Below are positions 1 to 5,404 of a stretch of DNA of 5,741 bases, piece after piece. The position numbers were made by a program, and so were the translations under genes. A model generated the notes under the pieces. The model was not told the origin of the DNA. It made no database searches and saw nothing but the letters and a program-made list of their open reading frames with translations. This DNA is from Solirubrobacteraceae bacterium (GTDB lineage Bacteria; Actinomycetota; Thermoleophilia; Solirubrobacterales; Solirubrobacteraceae), in NCBI GenBank assembly GCA_024710825.1, contig JANJUA010000027.1, positions 1-5,741 on the forward strand, in the 5' to 3' direction. Numbering within the stretch: position 1 is the stretch's first letter; the number at the start of each line of letters is the position of its first letter.

Positions 1-1047
1 GGCGCCGACCGGCCGCTCGTCGTCGCGGGACGGTCGGAGCGCGACCCGGAGCTGCCGGACGCGGTGGCCGCCTTCGCCGCCGCGATCGGCGCGCCGCTGC
101 TGGCGGACACGCTCTCCAACGCCCGCCGCGGCCCGTCCGCGATCGCCCACTACGACGCCCTGCTGCGCGCCCCCGGGGCCGACGCGCTCGCGCCCGACCT
201 CGTCATCCGCGTCGGCGACCTCCCCACCTCCAAGCCCCTGCGCGCCTGGCTTGCCGGGCTCGACACGAGCGTGCCGCAGCTCGCCTTCGACGCCGAGGCC
301 GTCTGGCACGATCCCGCGGGCGCGGTCTCCGTCGCGCTCGCCGGCGACCCCGCCTCCTCGCTGCGCGCGGCCGCGGCGGGCGCGCGGCCCCCCGTCGACC
401 CGAGCTGGCCGGAGCGCTGGCGCGCCGCGGACGCCGCGGCGGCCCGCGCCATCGACGCGGTCCTGGGCGACGGCGCGCTCAACGAGCCGCTCGTCGCCCG
501 GACCGTCGCCGCCACCCTGAGCGCCGACGCCGTCCTGTTCGTCGCCTCCTCGATGCCGGTGCGGGATCTCGAGACCTTCGCCGCCGCCCGCGACGACGGC
601 CCGCGCGTGCTCTGCAACCGTGGCGCGAACGGGATCGACGGCACGATCGCCTCCGCCCTCGGCGCCGCCGCGAGCGGCGCGCCCACGACCCTGCTGATCG
701 GCGACGTCGCGCTCGCCTACGACGCGTCGGCGCTGCTGGCCATGAGCCGCCTGGGCCTCGACCTCACGATCGTGCTCGTCGACAACGGCGGCGGCGGGAT
801 CTTCGAGTTCCTTGCCGTCAGCGGCGAGGCGGACGCGTTCGAGGAGCACGTCGCCACCCCTCCGGGGCTCGACGCGGAGCGCGTCGCGGCGCTCCACGGC
901 GTCGAGCACGTTCCGGTGGCGACCGCCGCTGAGCTGCGCGCGCGGCTCGGCCGGCCGGGCGCCCGCCTGCTGCACGCCCGGACGGACCGGGCGGAGAACG
1001 TCGCGCTTCACCGCCGGGTGTGGGACGCGGTGCGGCGCGCGCTCTGA
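1..1047 (+). CDS. menD: MenD, SEPHCHC synthase (2-succinyl-5-enolpyruvyl-6-hydroxy-3-cyclohexene-1-carboxylate synthase), 5'-truncated
   Basis: This cytosolic thiamine-diphosphate (ThDP) enzyme of menaquinone synthesis decarboxylates 2-oxoglutarate and adds the product to isochorismate. The reading frame is open from base 1 and ends at TGA 1045-1047, giving 348 residues. The family is about 550 residues long, so the N-terminal ThDP-pyrimidine domain lies outside the window and the GTG at 64 is not the real start. Residues below are numbered from base 1. The central domain carries GDLPTSKPLR (72-81), matching the Lys/Arg substrate-contact region of MenD. SMPVR (184-188) and CNRGANGIDG (205-214) supply the Ser, Arg and Arg that correspond to S391, R395 and R413 of the E. 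coli enzyme. The ThDP/Mg motif runs from GDV (D235) to DNGGGGIF (N262), a spacing of 27. The first Asn of the usual NN pair is Asp261, while the metal-ligand Asn262 is kept. A TPPGLD segment near residue 286-291 is also typical of MenD. The gene converges on menF, which supplies its substrate. Confidence 0.95.
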   Translation, partial: GADRPLVVAGRSERDPELPDAVAAFAAAIGAPLLADTLSNARRGPSAIAHYDALLRAPGADALAPDLVIRVGDLPTSKPLRAWLAGLDTSVPQLAFDAEAVWHDPAGAVSVALAGDPASSLRAAAAGARPPVDPSWPERWRAADAAAARAIDAVLGDGALNEPLVARTVAATLSADAVLFVASSMPVRDLETFAAARDDGPRVLCNRGANGIDGTIASALGAAASGAPTTLLIGDVALAYDASALLAMSRLGLDLTIVLVDNGGGGIFEFLAVSGEADAFEEHVATPPGLDAERVAALHGVEHVPVATAAELRARLGRPGARLLHARTDRAENVALHRRVWDAVRRAL

Positions 1048-1080
1048 CGCCGCGAGCCGTCCTCGCCGCCGGTATCCCGC

Positions 1081-2529
1081 TCAGCCCGCGAGGACCGGCA
1101 GCAGCGCCTGGAGCTTGACCTCGGTCTCCGCCAGCTCCGCCTCCGGGTCGGAGTCCGCCACGACCCCTACGCCCGCGTAGCAGCGCGCCACCGGCCCGTC
1201 CAGCAGCGCGCTGCGCAGCGCCACGCACCACTCGCCGTCCTCGCTCGCGTCCGTCCACCCCACCGGCCCCGCGTACCAGCCGCGGTCGAGCCCCTCGAGC
1301 GCCGGTATCAAAGGCGCAGCCGTCGTGAAGGGCTCCCCCCCGACGGCCGGCGTCGGGTGCAGCAGGCCCGCGAGCTCGACCGCGCCGACGGGCTGGGCGA
1401 GCTGCGCGCGGATCGGCGTCGCCAGGTGCTGGATGTTCGCCATCTTCGCCACGACGGGCTCGGAGGCCGCGGTGACCCACACGCTGTGCGGGCGCAGCGC
1501 CCGCTCGATGCGCCGGGTGACGATCGCCTGCTCGGCCCGGTTCTTCTCGGAGCCCAGGAGCTGCTCGCCGAGGTGGTCGTCCACCGCGGGGTCGGCCGAG
1601 CGCCGCGCCGAGCCGGCGAGCGCGACCGTGCTGGCCCGCAGGCCCTCCCGGCGCAGCAGAAGCTCGGGGCTGGCGCCGACGAAGCTCGCCGAGCCGCGGC
1701 CGACCGCGAACAGAAAGCACCCCGGGAACGCCTCGCGGAGGATGCCGTGGATCGCGGGGACGTCGTGCTCGGCGGGCGCGTGGACGGCGACCTCCCGCGC
1801 GAGGACGATCTTCTCGAGCGCGCCGGCGCGGATCCTCTCCACGGCTCGCGCGACGGCGGCCTCGTAGTGCTCGGGCGGCATCGTGCTCGCGACGCGGACG
1901 CGGCCGACCGGCTCGGGGTCCAGCAGCGGCAGCGGCGCCTGGCGCAGCTCGGCGAGCCGGCGGTCGACGCGGGCGAGCAGGTCGCCGGCCGTGTCGTCCG
2001 GGCGCGCGAGCGCGGTGACGGTGAGGCGGATCTCAGCCGCGCGGCGGTGCAGCGCGAGCTCGGGAACGTGCAGCGAGGCCGACGGGAAGGGCGCCCAGTG
2101 CGGCGTCGAGCCGCCCTGAGGCGAGAAGGCGAAGCCACCGACCGCCACCAGGCCGCTGCCCGGCGGCCCCTCGACCGGGTCGGCCGCCGCCGTCTCGACC
2201 AGCTGACGCCAGGCGCGCGCCACGACGTCGAAGCGCCCGAGCCCCCGCCCTTCGAGCTCGCGCACGCAGCCCAACCCCGCCAGCGCGGAGCCGGCGCGGT
2301 CCGGCTGCTCGAAGACGAACGACGGCTCTCCGGCGCGCCGGGAGGCGAAGGCGACCGCGGCCGGATCGACCTCGTCGCCGGCGCGCACGGTCACGGACGC
2401 GAGCGCCTCGCCCCGCTGCCGCGCCCGCTTGACCGCGCGCTCGGCGTGGCGCTCGAACCGCGCTCGGTCGGCGGGGCGCAGGGCGAAGCGGTCAGCCGGA
2501 AGAAGCGAGACGGACACGCCCCGCAGCAT
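1081..2529 (-). CDS. menF: MenF-type isochorismate synthase
   Basis: The 482-residue product belongs to the chorismate-binding (MenF/DhbC/EntC) family and should isomerise chorismate to isochorismate with Mg2+ in the cytosol. The catalytic domain fills roughly residues 215-480. It shows LEKIVLAREV with the likely general base K240, FVGASPELL with the likely general acid E289, LAGSARR (305-310), SEKNRAEQ with Mg-ligand candidate E333, HLATPI (368-373), LLHPTPAVGG (389-398), DRGWYAGPVGW (415-425) and SDPEAELAETEVK (460-472). LHPTPAVGG and GWYAGPVGW distinguish isochorismate synthases from TrpE/PabB enzymes. Residues 1-200 are the more variable N-terminal half. The length is near that of Bacillus MenF and longer than E. 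coli's. The ATG at 2529 is the first usable start after the ilvN stop. No good ribosome-binding site precedes it, so a GTG at codon 5 is an alternative. A siderophore or salicylate role (entC/dhbC) cannot be excluded by sequence, but menD next door favours menaquinone synthesis. Confidence 0.93.
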   Translation of the reverse strand: MLRGVSVSLLPADRFALRPADRARFERHAERAVKRARQRGEALASVTVRAGDEVDPAAVAFASRRAGEPSFVFEQPDRAGSALAGLGCVRELEGRGLGRFDVVARAWRQLVETAAADPVEGPPGSGLVAVGGFAFSPQGGSTPHWAPFPSASLHVPELALHRRAAEIRLTVTALARPDDTAGDLLARVDRRLAELRQAPLPLLDPEPVGRVRVASTMPPEHYEAAVARAVERIRAGALEKIVLAREVAVHAPAEHDVPAIHGILREAFPGCFLFAVGRGSASFVGASPELLLRREGLRASTVALAGSARRSADPAVDDHLGEQLLGSEKNRAEQAIVTRRIERALRPHSVWVTAASEPVVAKMANIQHLATPIRAQLAQPVGAVELAGLLHPTPAVGGEPFTTAAPLIPALEGLDRGWYAGPVGWTDASEDGEWCVALRSALLDGPVARCYAGVGVVADSDPEAELAETEVKLQALLPVLAG

Positions 2530-2595
2530 ACGCGGCGCCTGACACCGCGATCCGCGCGGCAGCGCGGCGCTCAGGCACGCCGAGCGCTCGCCCGA

Positions 2596-3153
2596 TCAGG
2601 TCTCGCCGCGGCCGCGGCTGATGGCGATCTCGCCCGTCCGCATCATCTCGACCAGCCCGAACGGCCGGACCATCCGCTCGAACGCGGCGATCTTGTCGGT
2701 CGTCCCGGTGACCTCGACGGTGATCGACTTCTTCGTCACGTCGACGACCTTGCCGCGGAAGATCTCGCAGATCTGCATGACCTCCGCGCGCGCCGTGCCG
2801 TCGGCGGCGAGCTTGAACATCGCCAGCTCGCGCGCGACGGTCTCGCTCGGCTCGAGGTCGCGGATCTTCAGCACGTTGACGAGCTTGTGCAGCTGCTTGG
2901 TGACCTGGTCGATCGGGTGCAGCGCCCCGTCGAGCGTCAGCGTGATCCGCGAGATGCGCTCGTCGTCGGTGGGGCCGACGGTGAGCGTGTCGAGGTTGAA
3001 GCCGCGGCGCGCGAACAGGCCGGCGATGCGCGTGAGCACGCCCGGCTTGTTCTCTACGAGGATCGAGAGCGTGTGCTTGCGGCCCGTGCGGTGGCGCGAG
3101 GTCGCCTCGAGGTCCTCGAGCGACAGCAGCTCCTTGGTTCCCGGCTCGCCCAT
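2596..3153 (-). CDS. ilvN: Acetolactate synthase small (regulatory) subunit
   Basis: The 185-residue product is the regulatory subunit of acetohydroxyacid synthase. It activates IlvB and confers feedback inhibition by valine. An ACT domain spans about residues 27-100, with ILVENKPGVLTRIAGLF and RRGFNLDTLTVGPTDDERISRIT. N35, G38 and N53 align with N11, G14 and N29 of E. coli IlvH, the valine-site residues, so valine sensing is probably intact (inference). A C-terminal small-subunit domain covers about residues 105-180. About 25 polar residues precede the ACT domain, which E. coli IlvH lacks. I see no ATG, GTG or TTG between the chosen ATG at 3153 and the ACT domain, so the extension looks real. 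The start lies five bases after the ilvB stop, behind a GGGGTGA ribosome-binding site, which indicates translational coupling. The reading frame remains open upstream into ilvB, but that part is merely an overlap frame. The symbol ilvN is used here; ilvH is the equivalent name in some genomes. Confidence 0.96.
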   Translation of the reverse strand: MGEPGTKELLSLEDLEATSRHRTGRKHTLSILVENKPGVLTRIAGLFARRGFNLDTLTVGPTDDERISRITLTLDGALHPIDQVTKQLHKLVNVLKIRDLEPSETVARELAMFKLAADGTARAEVMQICEIFRGKVVDVTKKSITVEVTGTTDKIAAFERMVRPFGLVEMMRTGEIAISRGRGET

Positions 3154-3158
3154 GGCGC

Positions 3159-3165
3159 TCACCCC
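3159..3165 (-). promoter_or_regulatory. Ribosome-binding site of ilvN overlapping the ilvB stop codon
   Basis: On the - strand the end of ilvB reads GGGGTGA followed by GCGCC and the ilvN ATG. GGTGA matches the 3' part of the canonical Shine-Dalgarno sequence with a five-base spacer, and its TGA is also the ilvB stop codon. A terminating ribosome would therefore sit on the ilvN initiation site, supporting coupled synthesis of the two subunits. Confidence 0.6.
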
Positions 3166-4835
3166 ACCATGTCGCGCGCGGGGGCCCCGGGCGCGATCAT
3201 CGGATACACGTTCTCCTCCTGCGTGACGCGGACGTCGACCACCACCGGCCCGGGCGTCTCGAGCGCCCGGCGGATGTCCTCGACGAGCGTGGTCTTGTCC
3301 TCGCAGCGCATGCCGGTGCACCCGTAGGCCTCGGCGAGCTTGGCGAAGTCGGGCCACGTGCCCATGCCCACCTGCGAGTAGCGGCGGTCCCAGAACAGCT
3401 CCTGCCACTGGCGGACCATGCCGAGGTAGCCGTTGTTCATGATGAGCACCTTGACGGGGATCCCGTCGGTCGCGCAGGTGGCGAGCTCCTGGATGTTCAT
3501 CTGGACGCTGCCGTCGCCGGTGACGCAGACGACGGTCTTGTCGGGGCGGCCCACCGCGGCGCCGACCGCCGCCGGCAGCCCGAAGCCCATCGTCCCGAGC
3601 CCGCCGGAGTTGACCCACTCGCGCGGGTTCGTGAACGGGAAGTACTGGGCGACCCACATCTGGTGCTGGCCGACGTCGGAGGTGACGACGCAGTCGCCGC
3701 CGGTCGCCTCGTGCAGCGCCTCGATCATGTACTGCGGCTTGATCTCGGAGTCCGAGGAGTCGGCGTAGGCGAGCGGGTGGCGCTCGCGCCACTGGTCGAT
3801 CCGCTGCCACCACTCCTCGAGCCGCGACGAGTCCGCCTTCAGCGCCCGGTACTCGGCGACGAGCTTGGCGAGTATCTGCTTGGCGTCGCCGACGATCGGG
3901 ATGTGCGCAGGGACGTTCTTGGAGATCTCCGCCGGGTCGACGTCGATGTGGATGAACTTCGCACGCGGCGCGAACTCGTCGAGCTTGCCGGTGACGCGGT
4001 CGTCGAAGCGGGCGCCGACGCAGCAGACCAGGTCCGCCTCGTCGATCGCGTAGTTCGCCGCGCGCGTGCCGTGCATGCCGAGCATCCCGAGGAACTGCGG
4101 GTCGGGCGCCGGGTAGGCGCCGAGCCCCATGAGCGTCAGGGTGACCGGGAAGCGGTCGGCGCGGACGAGTGCGGTGAGCTCCTCGGCGGCGTTCGCGTTG
4201 ACCACGCCGCCGCCCGCGTAGACGACGGGCCGGCGCGCGCTGGCGAGCGCCTTCGCCGCCTGGCGGATCTGCTTCTGGTTGCCCTCGGTGGTGGGCTGGT
4301 AGCCGGGGAGGTGCACGTCCATCACCGGCTCGTACGGGATCTCGGCGCGCGACAGGTCCTGCGGCATGTCGACCACGACGGGCCCGGGTCGGCCGGTGCG
4401 GGCGATGTGGAACGCCTCGTGGATCGCCCGCGGGATCTCCAGCGGGTGCTGGATGAGGAACGAGTGCTTGACGACCGGCATCGTGATGCCGAGCATGTCG
4501 GCCTCCTGGAAGCCGTCCGTGCCCAGCAGCTCGGTGCGGACCTGTCCCGTGAGGTAGACCACGGGCGTCGAGTCCATCATCGCGTTGGTGATCGACGTGA
4601 CGAGGTTCGTGGCGCCCGGGCCGCTCGTGGCGAGGCAGACGCCGACCTTGCCGGTCGCCCGCGCGTAGCCCTCGGCGGCGTGGCCGCCGCCCTGCTCGTG
4701 GCGGACGAGGACGTGGCGGATGCCCGCGTCGACGAACGCGTCGTAGGTCGGCAGGTTCGCGCCGCCCGGGTAGCCGAATACGACCTCGACGCCCTCCGCC
4801 TTCAAGCACTCCATGACGGCATCGACCGCACGCAT
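3159..4835 (-). CDS. ilvB: Acetolactate (acetohydroxyacid) synthase large, catalytic subunit
   Basis: This 558-residue ThDP-, FAD- and Mg-dependent enzyme condenses two pyruvates to 2-acetolactate, or pyruvate with 2-oxobutyrate, at the start of valine, leucine and isoleucine synthesis. The N-terminal pyrimidine domain has FGYPGG (20-25) and the catalytic Glu at E47 in RHEQGGGHAAEGYARATGK. The central domain has GMHGT (253-257) and GARFDDRVTG (274-283), typical of FAD-binding acetohydroxyacid synthases. The C-terminal domain has DVGQHQMW (387-394), GGLGTMGFGLPAA (411-423) and the ThDP/Mg motif GDGSVQMN (D441) to NNGYLGMVRQWQ (N468). W477 matches the Trp of the plant and yeast herbicide site. 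Length is normal, and the adjacent regulatory subunit marks it as the biosynthetic rather than the catabolic AlsS type. The ATG at 4835 is fixed by a near-perfect ribosome-binding site. The 40-base gap upstream leaves no room for a leader-peptide attenuator, so any such control would have to lie further up. Confidence 0.98.
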   Translation of the reverse strand: MRAVDAVMECLKAEGVEVVFGYPGGANLPTYDAFVDAGIRHVLVRHEQGGGHAAEGYARATGKVGVCLATSGPGATNLVTSITNAMMDSTPVVYLTGQVRTELLGTDGFQEADMLGITMPVVKHSFLIQHPLEIPRAIHEAFHIARTGRPGPVVVDMPQDLSRAEIPYEPVMDVHLPGYQPTTEGNQKQIRQAAKALASARRPVVYAGGGVVNANAAEELTALVRADRFPVTLTLMGLGAYPAPDPQFLGMLGMHGTRAANYAIDEADLVCCVGARFDDRVTGKLDEFAPRAKFIHIDVDPAEISKNVPAHIPIVGDAKQILAKLVAEYRALKADSSRLEEWWQRIDQWRERHPLAYADSSDSEIKPQYMIEALHEATGGDCVVTSDVGQHQMWVAQYFPFTNPREWVNSGGLGTMGFGLPAAVGAAVGRPDKTVVCVTGDGSVQMNIQELATCATDGIPVKVLIMNNGYLGMVRQWQELFWDRRYSQVGMGTWPDFAKLAEAYGCTGMRCEDKTTLVEDIRRALETPGPVVVDVRVTQEENVYPMIAPGAPARDMVG

Positions 4836-4840
4836 GCGCG

Positions 4841-4848
4841 ACCTCCTT
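4841..4848 (-). promoter_or_regulatory. Strong Shine-Dalgarno sequence of ilvB
   Basis: The - strand reads AAGGAGGT, the full anti-16S consensus core, followed by the five-base spacer CGCGC and the ilvB ATG. It is the only textbook ribosome-binding site in the window. It fixes the ilvB start and suggests high translation of the catalytic subunit compared with its neighbours, whose sites are weak or not visible. Confidence 0.85.
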
Positions 4849-4875
4849 CCTGCGACTCGACTCTGGGACCGGACT

Positions 4876-5172
4876 CTAGGCCGGCTGCGATGGCGCCGCC
4901 GACAGAGGCTGATCAGTGTATCCAGGGTCGAGCTCCTGCCCGCAGCGGGTGCACAGCGCCTCGTAGAGCTTGACCTTCTTGCCGCAGCGCGGGCACGTCG
5001 TCTCGGGCTCCTGGCTCTCGAAGCGGTACAGCACGGCGGCGATCAGCCCGACGAACGGCGGGATGCAGCAGATCGCGAACCAGAGGAGGAACGACGAGCC
5101 CTTCAGGCGCCCGACGATGCCGCCCGCGAGCCCGCAGAACAGCATCATCACGACGAGCGCGCCGCCGGCCAT
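4876..5172 (-). CDS. Small two-helix membrane protein with C-terminal zinc ribbon, function unknown
   Basis: I do not recognise a named family for this 98-residue protein. Residues about 2-20 form one hydrophobic segment and about 28-49 a second (FLLWFAICCIPPFVGLIAAVLY). The short basic link GRLKGSS between them suggests a membrane hairpin. The tail contains C60-P-R-C63-G, ten residues, then C74-T-R-C77-G, a classic four-cysteine zinc ribbon, and ends in a Ser/Pro/Ala-rich stretch. The general layout, a KGxSFxxW helix followed by a ribbon, occurs in many uncharacterised actinobacterial proteins (recollection, not a search). The ATG at 5172 lies six bases after the stop of the 61-residue gene and lacks a clear ribosome-binding site, so translation may be coupled; ATGs at codons 9 and 10 are alternatives but would remove part of helix 1. 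Its stop is 40 bases before ilvB. The zinc-ribbon fold is well supported by the cysteine spacing; the role is unknown. Confidence 0.82.
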   Translation of the reverse strand: MAGGALVVMMLFCGLAGGIVGRLKGSSFLLWFAICCIPPFVGLIAAVLYRFESQEPETTCPRCGKKVKLYEALCTRCGQELDPGYTDQPLSAAPSQPA

Positions 5173-5178
5173 GGGTCG

Positions 5179-5364
5179 CTAGAGCGTTCGGACGGCCCAG
5201 ACCACCGCGACGATCGCCAGCACGACGGCGACGATGGTCGCGAGCCCGGCCACAATGCCGATGACGACCTTCAGCAGGAACCACGCGGCCACCGCCAGCA
5301 CGACGATCGCGAGGACCTTCATCAGGAAGGGCGACGAGGTGTTCTCCGTTTCCATGCGGCTCAT
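5179..5364 (-). CDS. Small hydrophobic membrane protein, function unknown
   Basis: The 61-residue product has a short polar N-terminus (about 12 residues, METENTSS region) followed by an almost unbroken Val/Ala/Ile/Leu stretch to residue 58. This is interrupted only by K32, so it could be two short helices (about 14-31 and 33-57) in a hairpin. It ends VRTL. No catalytic or metal-binding motif is visible and I cannot assign a family. ATG 5364 is the chosen start. The ATG at 5355 (codon 4) is an equal alternative, and neither has a convincing ribosome-binding site. It sits 40 bases after gatB and six bases before the zinc-ribbon membrane gene, on the same strand, so the two small genes are probably made together. 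Support that it is real comes from the tight spacing, the membrane-protein composition and the lack of any competing gene on either strand. It could still be misannotated in length. Confidence 0.7.
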   Translation of the reverse strand: MSRMETENTSSPFLMKVLAIVVLAVAAWFLLKVVIGIVAGLATIVAVVLAIVAVVWAVRTL

Positions 5365-5404
5365 GCTAGTTGACTGAGCCCAGGTGGCGGGCGAGCACGC
5401 GCGC

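Noticed and set aside
1052..1066. Five-base inverted repeat GCGAG-CCGTC-CTCGC between the menD and menF stops, as a shared terminator
   Set aside because: The stem is short, no T-run follows on either strand, and such repeats are frequent by chance at this GC content.
818..1720. A 300-codon open frame on the - strand across the end of menD and part of menF
   Set aside because: It crosses a convergent gene boundary, has no recognisable domain, and overlaps menF on the same strand in another frame.
2537..2576. Inverted repeats in the ilvN-menF gap (GCCTGA/TCAGGC, with an inner CCGCG/CGCGG hairpin) as a terminator
   Set aside because: The stems are short, the outer arms are far apart, and there is no T-run. 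They are not strong enough to call termination between ilvN and menF.
1357..3327. A 656-codon open frame on the + strand, antisense to menF and ilvN
   Set aside because: The translation is low-complexity Arg/Ala/Asp/Leu/Val-rich with no recognisable domain. The opposite strand holds two clear enzymes. Long antisense frames are expected in very GC-rich coding DNA.
3154..4809. N-terminal continuation of the ilvN reading frame through ilvB, which would make a 737-residue protein
   Set aside because: Only the last 185 residues resemble a protein family. The upstream part is Arg/Gly/Pro/Ala-rich overlap-frame sequence, and the ilvN ATG has its own ribosome-binding site.
3663..4973. A 436-codon open frame on the + strand, antisense to ilvB
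   Set aside because: It has the same low-complexity character (runs of Asp, Val, Arg, Leu) with no motif, and ilvB on the other strand explains the region fully.
4813..5373. A 186-codon open frame on the + strand opposite the two small membrane genes
   Set aside because: The translation is a charged low-complexity string (Arg, Asp, Glu, His) typical of the antisense of hydrophobic, GC-rich genes. The - strand genes show membrane segments and a zinc ribbon instead.
5365..5404. A promoter in the gap between gatB and the 61-residue gene
   Set aside because: The gap contains AT-richer bases just before the start codon (TCAACTAGC), but I see no paired -35 and -10 elements at proper spacing on the - strand.
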